Positions 7,733 through 16,821 of a stretch of DNA of 64,000 nucleotides are shown here, piece by piece; the stretch's first letter is position 1; every line of letters begins with the position of its first letter. The notes under the pieces are model-generated. The model made no database searches. It was not told the origin of the DNA and was given only the letters and a program-made list of their open reading frames with translations. The DNA is taken from positions 4,216,001-4,280,000 of the forward strand of contig NZ_CP032819.1 of NCBI RefSeq assembly GCF_003991565.1, written 5' to 3'. The translations under genes were made by a program, and so were the position numbers. This stretch comes from Butyricimonas faecalis (lineage in GTDB: Bacteria; Bacteroidota; Bacteroidia; Bacteroidales; Marinifilaceae).

Positions 7733-9546
7733 CCGTTGTGTCACAAGGTGAACAGCAGATGAATGGGGGTAATGTTGTATTTGAAAATGTGCAAAAACTG
7801 ACCGGATTGAGTCTTTGTATAGGAGAATTCCAGAAGCGGACGGTGACAGTCGATTCCTTGACGGTGGAGTTTTATACGGGTCCGGGCAATGATTTCTACA
7901 TGAAGCATTTTGACAAGTGGGATGTATTGAAAGAGGAGATGCCGGGGCGAGAGAAAAGGTTGGCAAAAATATTTAACATGTGTAAGGGGATGATAGAGGA
8001 GAATCAAGCGGAGCCTTATCCTTTTAAGTTTTTTAAGATGATAGAGACCCCTCCTTCCTTTTTACGAGGTTTTTTGTCGGGGGATAACGTGCAGCCTGAA
8101 ATTGTGTTTTTCGAGGAACGGTTTGCGACAACGGATCATTATAAACCAGATGCAATTGCCGGGGAAGGTGGTGTGCAGGAAGGGATGCTTTACGAAAATC
8201 TGCCTTATAATTTAAGTAGGATGAATATAGACCGTATTTTTACGGAATTTACTCGTGGTGTGACTTCCGAGAGATACCGGGGAATAAATTTAATATACAA
8301 TGAGTTGTTGGACGAAAAAATGTTGTATCGGACAATACGTCCAAGAGTATTGAACCATGTTGTAGAAAAGGGATTGGAAGGATGTATGGCGGAAGAATAT
8401 GGTTCGGAACAAAGTTTGGCGATTTCTTTAAAAGTTTCTCAGTTGCTAGGATACTTGACGTCAATAACGACTAGGGATTCCTTGAAGCAATTTATGCAGG
8501 AATTTAGTGCAAGAGCTCATTTTCATGAAGTTGATTTTGAAATGTTTATTGACGATTTTGAACGGTGTTTCGGGCAGAATATTCGAGAAACTCTGGATGA
8601 GTGGTACGCGAGCCGTGCGATTCCGTGGTTGCGGATAAAAGATTTGTCCATTAAAAAGACGGAAGAGTTGCAGGTTTTGGACTTCAAAGTGGGTAATTTT
8701 AGTGAAACGGACGGGGTAATATCGATTATCACTATGGGGACAACAGAAAGCGGGAGGGATAAGATTGAAGATAGGCGTAGTTACTTGATTAAAGCTGGGG
8801 AATGCAAACGGATAGTTGTGCATGAAGACGGGAGATACGGTTTGAAGTTGACTACTAATTTTTCAGGGAATATGCCTAAAACGTATTCTCTTGATGGAGA
8901 ACAGGTTTTAAAGTATGATGTGATCCCGGATGAAGGAGTGACGTTACTTGAGAGGGAGCAGTTTTATCCTCCGGGAGAGATTGTTGTTGATAATGAAGAT
9001 AAAGATTTCCACTTGATTGATTCGATCGGTGATCGAAAGCGATTGGCTGATCTGTTCACAAAAGAGAACGAGGACATATACACGAATGCCCTGAATCCTA
9101 AAGTCAACACGTGGGGAAAGCCTATCCTGTCAAACGGATTTGATTGGTTTTACGGGGAAAGTGTTCTTAGTGTTTTTGTCAAGAGAGCCGGAACAGGTAG
9201 ATGTAAGGCGGAATGGGTGGCAGATATTCCTGAAACAAGTAAATATGAGATTTTTGTCTATAGAACCTATAGTGGCAGTACTCCTTCGGACGGGAAGGAG
9301 TGTCCGGAGTTGAAAAATTATTATACAGTTTATACTCCGGAAGGGGAGGAGGAAGTTGTTTTAAAATTTGAAAAAGACGATACTGGCTGGATTTTTTTAG
9401 GTATGTTTACTTTGCCGGTGGGAGAATGTCGTGTCGTCTTGGATGATCGAGGGGCTTCTTTTCTTATAGGGAAGGGACACGGGGATTCTAAGGAGTACAT
9501 CCCATGTATTGTTGCCGATGCCGTGAAATGGGTAAAGGTAAAGTAG
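7729..9546 (+). CDS. M1-peptidase-like protein lacking the zinc motif (second half of the unit)
   Basis: 605 residues beginning TVVSQGEQQ after the initiator Met. The first 200 residues resemble the part of M1-type proteins that precedes the active site (LTGLSLCIGEF, YTGPGNDFY). No HEXXH motif occurs anywhere, so peptidase activity is not expected. The C-terminal 300 residues look like beta-rich domains with no recognisable motif. It overlaps the preceding ORF by 4 bp in a different frame. If the pair is one gene, the intact protein would be about 1,060 residues, near the fused family's size. M1 homology is from pattern memory and needs a profile or structure search. Confidence 0.5.
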   Translation: MTVVSQGEQQMNGGNVVFENVQKLTGLSLCIGEFQKRTVTVDSLTVEFYTGPGNDFYMKHFDKWDVLKEEMPGREKRLAKIFNMCKGMIEENQAEPYPFKFFKMIETPPSFLRGFLSGDNVQPEIVFFEERFATTDHYKPDAIAGEGGVQEGMLYENLPYNLSRMNIDRIFTEFTRGVTSERYRGINLIYNELLDEKMLYRTIRPRVLNHVVEKGLEGCMAEEYGSEQSLAISLKVSQLLGYLTSITTRDSLKQFMQEFSARAHFHEVDFEMFIDDFERCFGQNIRETLDEWYASRAIPWLRIKDLSIKKTEELQVLDFKVGNFSETDGVISIITMGTTESGRDKIEDRRSYLIKAGECKRIVVHEDGRYGLKLTTNFSGNMPKTYSLDGEQVLKYDVIPDEGVTLLEREQFYPPGEIVVDNEDKDFHLIDSIGDRKRLADLFTKENEDIYTNALNPKVNTWGKPILSNGFDWFYGESVLSVFVKRAGTGRCKAEWVADIPETSKYEIFVYRTYSGSTPSDGKECPELKNYYTVYTPEGEEEVVLKFEKDDTGWIFLGMFTLPVGECRVVLDDRGASFLIGKGHGDSKEYIPCIVADAVKWVKVK

Positions 9547-9565
9547 AGAGGATTGCTGAGATTGT

Positions 9566-9597
9566 TTTGTATTTCTAAGTGGAAAATAGTATCTTTA
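9566..9597 (+). promoter_or_regulatory. Promoter of the etfBA-acd operon
   Basis: TTTG at 9566-9569, 20-nt spacer, TATCTTTA at 9590-9597; predicted transcription start near 9604 leaves a 5' leader of about 120 nt in which no riboswitch is apparent. Confidence 0.75.
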
Positions 9598-9725
9598 CAC
9601 GCTTAAAATTTTATTAGTGTTGAAAATATTTGGTATATGGAGTATTCTGTAACGAGAGTTCATGTCTCTGGTTGTAAATCAAAGGAGTATTTCATGTCAC
9701 TTGGAACATAAAATTGGATATTAAT

Positions 9726-10598
9726 ATGAAAGGACTAAAAATTGTTGTTCTTGCTAAGCAGGTTCCCGATACGAGAAACGTGGGGAAAGATGCAATGAAA
9801 GCGGACGGAACTGTAAACAGGGCAGCTTTACCTGCCATCTTCAATCCTGAGGATTTAAATGCTTTAGAGCAAGCTTTAAGATTAAAAGATACAATTGAAG
9901 GGACGACCGTTCATGTATTGACGATGGGCCCCGGCCGTGCTGCCGAGATCATTCGCGAGGCTATGTACCGTGGGGCAGATGGAGGTTATTTATTGTCTGA
10001 TCGTGCTTTTGCCGGTTCGGATACGTTGGCAACTTCTTACGCTTTGTCTTGTGCGTTACGTAATTTGGAATATGATTTGATTGTTTGCGGTCGTCAGGCT
10101 ATTGACGGGGATACTGCTCAGGTAGGTCCGCAGGTGGCTGAGAAATTGGCTTTGCCGCAGGTTACTTATGCTGAAGAAATTCAAGGCTGTGACGGGAAGA
10201 TCGTGACGATCAAACGTCGTTTGGAAAGAGGTATTGAAGTGGTTACTTGTCCGATGCCTTGCGTGGTGACCGTGAACGGTTCTGCTGCACCTTGTCGTCC
10301 GAGAAACGCCCGTTTCGTGATGAAATATAAAAATGCAAAAGGTACTCAAGAGGCGCAGGATGCTAACGAGGATTATTTCGCATTGGTGAACGAACGTCCG
10401 TATTTGAAATTGACGGAATGGAGCGTGAACGATATTCAGAGTAACCCGGAGGATCTCGGTTTGAGCGGATCGCCGACCAAGGTAAAGAATATCGAGAATG
10501 TGGTGTTCCAAGCTAAAGAGGCTAAAGTACTTTCCGGTACGGATGCAGAGTTGGATGCCATGATGAAAGAGTTGATAACTAACCATACAATTGGATAA
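9726..10598 (+). CDS. etfB: Electron transfer flavoprotein beta subunit
   Basis: 290 residues. Start chosen at ATG 9726 (MKGLKIVVLAKQVPDTRNVG), the conserved family N-terminus; a TTG 12 bp upstream is less likely. Typical EtfB segments include NPEDLNALEQALRLKD and the nucleotide-binding stretch DLIVCGRQAIDGDTAQVGP. With EtfA it forms the FAD heterodimer that carries electrons to or from acyl-CoA dehydrogenases. First gene of a three-gene operon with etfA and an acyl-CoA dehydrogenase, separated by AT-rich spacers of about 90-100 bp. Confidence 0.97.
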   Translation: MKGLKIVVLAKQVPDTRNVGKDAMKADGTVNRAALPAIFNPEDLNALEQALRLKDTIEGTTVHVLTMGPGRAAEIIREAMYRGADGGYLLSDRAFAGSDTLATSYALSCALRNLEYDLIVCGRQAIDGDTAQVGPQVAEKLALPQVTYAEEIQGCDGKIVTIKRRLERGIEVVTCPMPCVVTVNGSAAPCRPRNARFVMKYKNAKGTQEAQDANEDYFALVNERPYLKLTEWSVNDIQSNPEDLGLSGSPTKVKNIENVVFQAKEAKVLSGTDAELDAMMKELITNHTIG

Positions 10599-10687
10599 TT
10601 TACGATTTTAGATTTACGATTTTAGATTAGATGAACCTAATCGTAAATCATGAAATCATAAATCATAAATTATAAAAGAATTACAGA
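10599..10687. repeat. AT-rich spacer repeat between etfB and etfA
   Basis: Repeated words ttacgattttagatt and aatcataaatcataaat form an imperfect hairpin (GATTTACGATT...CTAATCGTAAATC). Similar spacers recur elsewhere in the window. Confidence 0.6.
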
Positions 10688-11707
10688 ATGAACAGTGTAT
10701 TTGTATATTGCGAAATAGAAGAGGGTACGGTTGCAGACGTGAGTCTTGAATTATTAACCAAAGGACGTGCCCTTGCTACAAAACTTGGCGTGAAGTTGGA
10801 GGCTATCGCTCTGGGCGAAGGCTTGAAAGGTATTGAAAAACAAGTATTCCCTTATGGTGTGGACGTGCTTTGGGTGGGTGACGATGCTCGCTTGGCTCCT
10901 TACACGACGTTACCCCACACGAAGATGTTGGTACGTTTGTTTGACGCGGAGAAACCACAGGTGGCTTTAATGGGAGCAACCAGCGTGGGACGTGATTTGG
11001 GTCCTCGCGTGTCTTCTGCATTGCATAGCGGATTGACGGCAGACTGTACGAGTCTTGAAATCGGTGAATATACCGACGCCAAGAGCGGGAAAAAATACGA
11101 GAATTTGTTATACCAGATTCGTCCGGCCTTTGGAGGAAATATCGTGGCCACGATCGTAAACCCGGAATGTCGTCCGCAGATGGCGACGGTTCGTGAAGGT
11201 GTGATGAAGAAAGAGATCTTCAATCTTCAACACCAGGGAGAAGTGAAGAAATTGAACGTGGACGAATATCTGGATGATACCGACTTGGTGGTGAAAGTGA
11301 TCGAGCGTCACATGGAGAAATCCAAAGTGAATATCAAGGCTGCCCCGATCATTGTTGCCGGTGGATATGGTGTCGGTTCAAAAGAGAACTTTAATCTGTT
11401 ATACGAACTAGCTGCCGTGTTAGGAGGGGAAGTCGGTGCTTCTCGTGCTGCTGTTGATGCCGGGTTCTGTGAACATGAACGCCAGATCGGACAGACAGGA
11501 ACAACGGTTCGTCCTAAATTATATATCGCTTGCGGTATTTCCGGACAGATTCAGCATACGGCCGGAATGGAAGAGTCTTCTATGGTGATTGCTATTAACA
11601 CGGACGCAAACGCTCCGATTAATAAATTTGCCGATTACGTGATCACGGGTGACTTGAACGTGGTTATCCCCAAGATGATTCAGTATTATAAGAAGAATAG
11701 CAAGTAA
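10688..11707 (+). CDS. etfA: Electron transfer flavoprotein alpha subunit
   Basis: 339 residues. The C-terminal FAD-binding domain is intact: KLYIACGISGQIQHTAGM, then VIAINTDANAPINKFADY and ITGDLNVVIP, the standard EtfA signature. The N-terminal domain resembles EtfB in fold. It partners EtfB and probably accepts electrons from the dehydrogenase encoded next. In Bacteroidales this etfBA-acd arrangement is commonly found; in a butyrate producer it could take part in crotonyl-CoA reduction, although that is an inference because no other butyrate genes are in the window. Confidence 0.97.
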   Translation: MNSVFVYCEIEEGTVADVSLELLTKGRALATKLGVKLEAIALGEGLKGIEKQVFPYGVDVLWVGDDARLAPYTTLPHTKMLVRLFDAEKPQVALMGATSVGRDLGPRVSSALHSGLTADCTSLEIGEYTDAKSGKKYENLLYQIRPAFGGNIVATIVNPECRPQMATVREGVMKKEIFNLQHQGEVKKLNVDEYLDDTDLVVKVIERHMEKSKVNIKAAPIIVAGGYGVGSKENFNLLYELAAVLGGEVGASRAAVDAGFCEHERQIGQTGTTVRPKLYIACGISGQIQHTAGMEESSMVIAINTDANAPINKFADYVITGDLNVVIPKMIQYYKKNSK

Positions 11708-11806
11708 AATTATTTACGATTTACGATTGAGGATTTACGAAGAAAGAGGGGTTTTGTGGGGAGAAATCTAAAATCATAAATCACTAAATCTAAAATTAAA
11801 AAAGGT
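11708..11806. repeat. AT-rich spacer repeat between etfA and acd
   Basis: Words tttacgatttacgattgagg and aaatctaaaatcataaatc resemble those in the etfB-etfA spacer and in several other spacers of the window. Confidence 0.55.
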
Positions 11807-13513
11807 ATGGCAAATTTCTATACAGATAACGAGGATTTAAAGTTCCACTTGGGACATCCCTTGATGCAGAAGATTGTTGCTTTGAAAGAGCGCAATTTCG
11901 AGGATGCAGGGAAATGCGAAATCGCACCGCGTGATTTCGAGGATGCAATGGATAATTATGATAGAGTGTTGGAGATCGTGGGAGATATTTGTGGTAACGT
12001 GCTGGCTGAAAATGCAGAGAGCGTGGATCACGAGGGACCGGAAGTAATTGACGGTCGGGTAAAATATGCTGCCGGAACTCAACAGAATCATGATATGCTG
12101 ACTCAGGCCGGATTGTACGGTATGTCATTACCGCGTGAGTATGACGGGTTGAATTTCCCGATGGTGCCTTACGTGATGGCTGCAGAGTTAGTTTCCCGTG
12201 GTGATGGCGGTTTTGCTAACATCTGGGGCTTGCAGGATTGTGCTGAAACCATTCACGAGTTCGCTAGCGAGGAGCAAAAACGTCAATACTTACCTCGTGC
12301 CGCTAAAGGCGATACTTACGCCATGGACTTGACCGAACCGGATGCAGGGTCGGATTTACAGTCTGTACAGTTGAAAGCTACCTATTGTGAGAAAGACGGG
12401 AAATGGTATCTGAATGGAGTGAAACGTTTCATCACGAATGGAGATGCTCACATTTCATTGGTACTTGCTCGTTCTGAAGAAGGTACACATGACGGACGTG
12501 GTTTGTCCATGTTTATCTATGACAAAGCTAACGGTGGAATGACTGTTCGTCGTATCGAGAATAAATTGGGAATCAAGGGGTCTCCGACTTGCGAGTTGGT
12601 GTTCAAGGATGCACCGGCAGAATTGGTGGGAGAGCGTAAACTTGGATTGATCAAGTACGTGATGTCTTTGATGAACGGTGCCCGTTTGGGTGTTGGTGCT
12701 CAATCTGTGGGTATTGCTGAAGCCGCTTACCGTGAAGGTTTGAAATATGCTCAAGAAAGACGCCAGTTCGGTAAAGCAATTATCGAATTCCCGGCTGTGT
12801 ACGAGATGTTGACCAATATGGAGGCGAAGTTGCAAGCCGCTCGTTCTGTTCTTTACGAGACCAGCCGTTTCGTTGATATGTACAAAGCTTACACGCACAT
12901 CGCTAACGAGCGTACATTAAATAAAGAGGAGCGTGAGGAGATGAAGAAATACCAGAAGTTGGCTGATATTTTTACTCCGTTATTGAAATTGTTCTCCAGC
13001 GAGTATGCAAACGAGATTGCTTATGATGCATTGCAGATTCACGGAGGTTCCGGATTCATGAAGGATTATCCGATTGAGCGTTTGGTTCGTGATGCTCGTA
13101 TCACTAATATTTATGAGGGGACTTCTCAGTTGCAGGTCGTGGCTGCCATCCGCGGTGTGACCACGGGACAATTCTTGAAACAAATTCGAGAAGAATACGA
13201 GCAAGCTTCTATCTGTCCGGAGCAAGAATATATTCGCGAAATATTGAAAGGTATGACCGGGGCATTCGAGGCTGCCGTGACAAAAGTAACGGCTGTTGGA
13301 GAGACGGAATACGTGGATTTCCATGCACGTCGTTTGGTTGAAATGGCTGGGTATATTATTTTAGGTTACTTGCTGTTGCTAGATTCTCAACGTTGCGATC
13401 GTTTTGCTAAATCTGCCGAGATTTTCGTGAAATATGGTCAGGCAAAGGTGGCAGGATATGCTGCATTTATCAATGATTTCGAATTGAAGGATTTGGGAAT
13501 GTATAAAAAATAA
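11807..13513 (+). CDS. Acyl-CoA dehydrogenase
   Basis: 568 residues, longer than the common 380-residue family by a C-terminal extension of about 130 residues, as in other long Bacteroidetes members. Family motifs: MDLTEPDAGSDL (FAD contact), GVKRFITNGD, RRQFGKAI, QIHGGSGFM, and IYEGTSQLQVVA, which carries the Glu aligned with the usual catalytic base. It oxidises acyl-CoA or reduces enoyl-CoA with ETF as partner; chain length cannot be read from the sequence. Last gene of the etfBA operon, followed by a hairpin terminator. Confidence 0.94.
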   Translation: MANFYTDNEDLKFHLGHPLMQKIVALKERNFEDAGKCEIAPRDFEDAMDNYDRVLEIVGDICGNVLAENAESVDHEGPEVIDGRVKYAAGTQQNHDMLTQAGLYGMSLPREYDGLNFPMVPYVMAAELVSRGDGGFANIWGLQDCAETIHEFASEEQKRQYLPRAAKGDTYAMDLTEPDAGSDLQSVQLKATYCEKDGKWYLNGVKRFITNGDAHISLVLARSEEGTHDGRGLSMFIYDKANGGMTVRRIENKLGIKGSPTCELVFKDAPAELVGERKLGLIKYVMSLMNGARLGVGAQSVGIAEAAYREGLKYAQERRQFGKAIIEFPAVYEMLTNMEAKLQAARSVLYETSRFVDMYKAYTHIANERTLNKEEREEMKKYQKLADIFTPLLKLFSSEYANEIAYDALQIHGGSGFMKDYPIERLVRDARITNIYEGTSQLQVVAAIRGVTTGQFLKQIREEYEQASICPEQEYIREILKGMTGAFEAAVTKVTAVGETEYVDFHARRLVEMAGYIILGYLLLLDSQRCDRFAKSAEIFVKYGQAKVAGYAAFINDFELKDLGMYKK

Positions 13514-13535
13514 TATAATCGAAGCATGATTATGA

Positions 13536-13566
13536 AAAGGGGAGGCGTTAAGACCTCCCTTTTTTA
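13536..13566. terminator. Terminator between convergent genes
   Basis: GGGAGG/CCTCCC stem with an 8-nt loop and a run of six T; the T-tract reaches the stop codon of the opposing small membrane protein gene. Confidence 0.8.
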
Positions 13567-13779
13567 TTCCGTTTTCTTTATTTCAATGGGTTTATAATTT
13601 TCTCTTTCTTGACGATCTGTTGTGGCTGCACAACTGATACCCCGTTCTTTCATGGCTTTGTTTTTCCCGATATGGGTATCGGGGAATTTCTTTTTCTTGC
13701 TGAAAAAAGTAGAGATCCCCAAGCCAATAAAAGCCAGGCCGATCAATACGACTATAATAATAAAGTAGATTCCTATCAT
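13564..13779 (-). CDS. Small single-span membrane protein
   Basis: 71 residues: one strongly hydrophobic helix (MIGIYFIIIVVLIGLAFIGL), a KKKKF stop-transfer cluster, then a short cytoplasmic tail FPDTHIGKNKAMKERGISCA with one Cys. I recall this arrangement as a conserved Bacteroidetes small membrane protein of unknown function. The start was placed at 13779, not at an upstream in-frame codon, because a promoter (-7 complement 13800-13807) lies inside the longer reading. Confidence 0.75.
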   Translation of the reverse strand: MIGIYFIIIVVLIGLAFIGLGISTFFSKKKKFPDTHIGKNKAMKERGISCAATTDRQERENYKPIEIKKTE

Positions 13780-13799
13780 AATGGTTTGTTTTAATAAAA

Positions 13800-13830
13800 C
13801 AAATATACCCATATTACTTCGTTTTCCCAA
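13800..13830 (-). promoter_or_regulatory. Promoter of the small membrane protein gene
   Basis: On the minus strand, TTG (13830-13828), 20-nt spacer, TATATTTG (13807-13800), about 20 bp before the chosen ATG. Confidence 0.65.
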
Positions 13831-14074
13831 GGGAATGGAGGGGGATTCTTGATGGCGATATTTTAAAGATACCCAATGAATTGTAATTTTAAGAATACAG
13901 GGAGTTTTGATTCGAAATTGGTAAGAAAGAGGCTATGAATTCGTGTTTATATGGTGTTTTGAGAGGTTTTTTCGTATAAAAACAAGAATCGTTAAAAAAA
14001 AAGATTAAAAAAGGCTATTTATTACGTTGTTTTTTCTACATTTGAGGTGCAAAGTCAAATAAAATTGAGAAACA

Positions 14075-14383
14075 ATGGAAGGATACGAACAAAACGACGG
14101 AATGGATACGAATGATAGAGATGAAATCTATTCCAATGCAGTGAAAGCAGGGAAAAGAACTTATTTTTTTGATGTGAAGGCGACCCGTAATAATGATTAC
14201 TATTTGACGATCACCGAAAGCAAGAAAAAATTTGATAATAACGGTAATCCAAGCTACGAGAAACATAAAGTGTTCTTGTATAAAGAAGACTTTGACAAGT
14301 TTGTCGAGGGCTTAGAAGAGGCTATTGGCGTGGTAAAAGCTGCAATCAATGGCGAACTTCCGGAAAGAAATACGGACCTGTAA
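14075..14383 (+). CDS. DUF3276 (PUR family) protein, copy 1
   Basis: 102 residues. The core KAGKRTYFFDVKATRNNDYYL and TITESKKK...HKVFLYKEDFDKF is the DUF3276 signature; solved bacterial members fold like Pur-alpha nucleic-acid-binding repeats. A single-stranded DNA/RNA-binding role is therefore expected, the target unknown. A -7 box TACATTTG (14037-14044) lies about 30 bp upstream. A closely similar paralogue is encoded at 47761-48114 but carries a longer acidic tail that this copy lacks. Confidence 0.92.
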   Translation: MEGYEQNDGMDTNDRDEIYSNAVKAGKRTYFFDVKATRNNDYYLTITESKKKFDNNGNPSYEKHKVFLYKEDFDKFVEGLEEAIGVVKAAINGELPERNTDL

Positions 14384-14405
14384 ATGATACTGTAATAAAT
14401 ATGGA

Positions 14406-14439
14406 AGCGGGATGCACGATCAGTGAGTCCCGCTTTTTG
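14406..14439 (+). terminator. Terminator of DUF3276 copy 1
   Basis: AGCGGGA/TCCCGCT stem with a 15-nt loop and T-run. Confidence 0.75.
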
Positions 14440-14452
14440 CATGAACTCCTTT

Positions 14453-14487
14453 TTTGTTTTTTCTCCATTGAATTTTGAGTATCTTTG
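14453..14487 (+). promoter_or_regulatory. Probable rarA promoter
   Basis: TATCTTTG at 14480-14487 with TTTG at 14453-14456; the 23-nt spacer is longer than usual, so the -33 assignment is uncertain. Confidence 0.55.
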
Positions 14488-14509
14488 TGAGGATAGAAAG
14501 AAGAGAAAC

Positions 14510-15784
14510 ATGGAGAATAAGCCGTTGGCAGAGCGCATGAGGCCGAAGTCTTTAGAAGACTATATCGGACAACAACATTTGGTAGGACCAGGCAAGGTGC
14601 TACGAAAGATGATTGATTCGGGAGTGGTGTCTTCCTTTATTTTATGGGGGCCTCCGGGTGTCGGGAAAACAACGTTGGCAATGATAATCGCGGAACAGTT
14701 GAAACGTCCGTTTTACGTGCTGAGTGCCGTGAGTTCCGGGGTAAAGGATGTGCGAGAAGTGATACAGAAAGCCGAGGGACAGCGATTCTTTAATACGCCG
14801 AATCCCATCTTGTTTATCGATGAAATCCATCGATTCTCGAAAGCCCAGCAGGATTCCTTGCTGGCAGCTGTCGAGAAAGGTACCGTGACTCTTATCGGTG
14901 CCACGACTGAAAATCCTTCTTTCGAGGTGATTTCCCCGCTTTTATCCCGGTGTCAGGTGTATGTGCTAAAATCTCAAGAAAAGAAAGACCTTGAAGATCT
15001 GATAGATCGTGCCGTCACCAAAGATTATTACTTGAGTAAGCGGAATATCACGGTGAAGGAGAAAGAGGCCATGATTTCTTATAGTGGCGGTGATGCCCGA
15101 AAGTTGTTGAATATTTTGGAGTTGGTGGTAAATGGATTGGGCGAGGGGGATATTGTGATCGATAACGAGGCGGTGCATCGGGAACTGCATGAAAACCCGT
15201 TGATGTACGATAAGGATGGGGAACAGCATTATGATATTGTTTCCGCGATGATCAAGTCCATCCGGGGAGGTGACCCGAACGCGGCGGTTTATTGGATGGC
15301 TCGTATGTTGCAGGGGGGAGAGGATCCGAAGTTTATAGCCCGTCGTTTGATTATTTCTGCGGCAGAGGATATCGGGTTGGCTAATCCGAATGCAATTTTG
15401 ATCGCGAATACTTGCTTTGAAGTGGTGCATAAAATCGGTATGCCGGAAGCTCGTATCCCGTTGTCAGAATGCGTGATCTATCTGGCGACTTCACCGAAGA
15501 GTAATTCCGCTTATCTGGCTATTGATGCGGCTATTGCTACGGTGAAACAGACCGGAAATTCTCCGGTACCCTTACATTTACGCAATGCCCCGACCAAGTT
15601 GATGAAGGATTTGAATTACGGTCAGGATTACAAGTACCCGCATGATTATCCGGGAAATTTTGTAGACCAGCCATATTTGCCGGAAGAGTTGAAGGACAAG
15701 AAGTTTTATCAGCCTCAACCGAATGCTCAAGAAGCGAAGATTCTGGAGCGCCTGAAGGCTTGGTGGAGAAAATACAGGGGATGA
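14510..15784 (+). CDS. rarA: Replication-associated recombination protein A (AAA+ ATPase)
   Basis: 424 residues. Start chosen at ATG 14510 (MENKPLAERMRPKSLEDYIG), the conserved N-terminus; the open frame extends 29 codons upstream across the promoter. Walker A GPPGVGKTT near residue 46, Walker B LFIDEIHRFSKAQQD, sensor 1 GATTENPSFEV, arginine finger region LLSRCQVY, and the C-terminal tetramerisation region. RarA/MgsA/WRNIP1-type clamp-loader-like ATPase acting at stalled replication forks. Followed by a 58-bp AT-rich spacer and kdsA on the same strand. Confidence 0.96.
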   Translation: MENKPLAERMRPKSLEDYIGQQHLVGPGKVLRKMIDSGVVSSFILWGPPGVGKTTLAMIIAEQLKRPFYVLSAVSSGVKDVREVIQKAEGQRFFNTPNPILFIDEIHRFSKAQQDSLLAAVEKGTVTLIGATTENPSFEVISPLLSRCQVYVLKSQEKKDLEDLIDRAVTKDYYLSKRNITVKEKEAMISYSGGDARKLLNILELVVNGLGEGDIVIDNEAVHRELHENPLMYDKDGEQHYDIVSAMIKSIRGGDPNAAVYWMARMLQGGEDPKFIARRLIISAAEDIGLANPNAILIANTCFEVVHKIGMPEARIPLSECVIYLATSPKSNSAYLAIDAAIATVKQTGNSPVPLHLRNAPTKLMKDLNYGQDYKYPHDYPGNFVDQPYLPEELKDKKFYQPQPNAQEAKILERLKAWWRKYRG

Positions 15785-15842
15785 TAATTTAGGATATAGG
15801 ATTTGAAATTTTAGAATGAAATCATAAATTTAAAGTTGTATC
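15785..15842. repeat. AT-rich spacer repeat between rarA and kdsA
   Basis: Short variants of the spacer words (gatttgaaattttagaatg, aaatcataaatttaaag). Confidence 0.45.
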
Positions 15843-16640
15843 ATGGATAAGTTGATAAATCAGGAGATGTTTTTTTTGTTGGCCGGGCCTTGCGTGATCG
15901 AGGGGGAGGAGATGGCTTTAAATATTGCTGAACACGTGAAGAAGGTGACGGATCGTTTGGGAATCCCGTACGTGTTCAAGGGGTCGTTTAAGAAGGCCAA
16001 CCGTTCGCGTCTGGATTCTTTCACGGGGATCGGGGACGAGAAGGCATTGAAGATATTGGCCAAGGTGAAAGCCGAATTCGGCATCCCGGTGGTTACGGAT
16101 ATTCACACGGAACGAGACGCGGAAATGGCTGCCGAATACGTGGATGTGTTACAGATTCCGGCTTTCTTGTGTCGTCAGACCGATTTGTTGGTGGCTGCCG
16201 CGAAAACGGGAAAAATGGTGAATATCAAGAAAGGACAGTTCCTTTCTCCCGAGGCCATGAAATTCGCCGTGGATAAGGTGAGGGAATCCGGGGATGACCG
16301 GGTGATGGTTACAGAACGGGGAACGACGTTCGGGTATCAGGATTTGATCGTGGATTACCGCGGCATCAGTATCATGCAACAAGCTTGCCAGTGTCCGGTG
16401 GTTGTGGATGTGACACATTCTTTGCAACAACCGAATCAAGCTTCCGGGGTAACCGGAGGACAGCCCGCGTTAATTGAAACGATTGCCAAGGCCGGAATTG
16501 CCGTGGGGGCAGATGGTATTTTTATTGAAACTCATGCTGAGCCTCGTTGTGCCAAATCGGATGGGGCAAATATGTTGCGCTTGGACCTGATCGAAGGATT
16601 ACTGGAAAAACTGGTTCGCATTAGAGAAGCGATAAGATAG
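15843..16640 (+). CDS. kdsA: 3-deoxy-8-phosphooctulonate (KDO-8-P) synthase
   Basis: 265 residues. Condenses PEP with arabinose 5-phosphate for the KDO of lipid A inner core. Motifs: LAGPCVIEGE (Cys17), FKGSFKKANRSR, DIHTERDAE, QIPAFLCRQTDLL, VTERGTTFGYQDLIVD, DVTHSLQQPNQ and EPRCAKSDGANM. A Cys in the first motif is the feature of the metal-dependent class; the metal-independent class has Asn there. The C-terminal loop reads SDG where many metal enzymes have CDG. Near manA, which is also an envelope-sugar gene. Confidence 0.97.
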   Translation: MDKLINQEMFFLLAGPCVIEGEEMALNIAEHVKKVTDRLGIPYVFKGSFKKANRSRLDSFTGIGDEKALKILAKVKAEFGIPVVTDIHTERDAEMAAEYVDVLQIPAFLCRQTDLLVAAAKTGKMVNIKKGQFLSPEAMKFAVDKVRESGDDRVMVTERGTTFGYQDLIVDYRGISIMQQACQCPVVVDVTHSLQQPNQASGVTGGQPALIETIAKAGIAVGADGIFIETHAEPRCAKSDGANMLRLDLIEGLLEKLVRIREAIR

Positions 16641-16654
16641 TTCATGAAGTTGAT

Positions 16655-16821
16655 AGGGTGGTCCATAAAGGGATTGTTTAACGACTACCTCCCCTAACCC
16701 CTCCTTGCACAGGAGGGGAAACCGCTTGGTAAGCAGCCCTTCTGTGTAAGGGGGAGTTGGAGGGGGTAGTTTGTTTAACAGGATAAAGCAATTTTGCCTT
16801 ATAAACTTTGTGGACCACCTT
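16655..16821. repeat. MITE-like palindromic element (copy 3), abutting the manA stop codon
   Basis: Terminal arms AGGGTGGTCCATAAAG and the complement of AAGGTGGTCCACAAAG bound about 167 bp. The core shares cgcttggtaa and aggaggggaaacc with copy 2 and gtgtaagggggag...gttggagggggtagt with copy 4. The right end overlaps the TAA of manA. Confidence 0.75.

Noticed and set aside
7715..7735. Programmed -1 frameshift at the M1-like unit
   Set aside because: No X-XXY-YYZ slippery site or following hairpin seen; ATGA coupling or mutation is simpler.
9601..9725. Riboswitch in the etfB leader
   Set aside because: No known aptamer core and no terminator-like hairpin in the leader.
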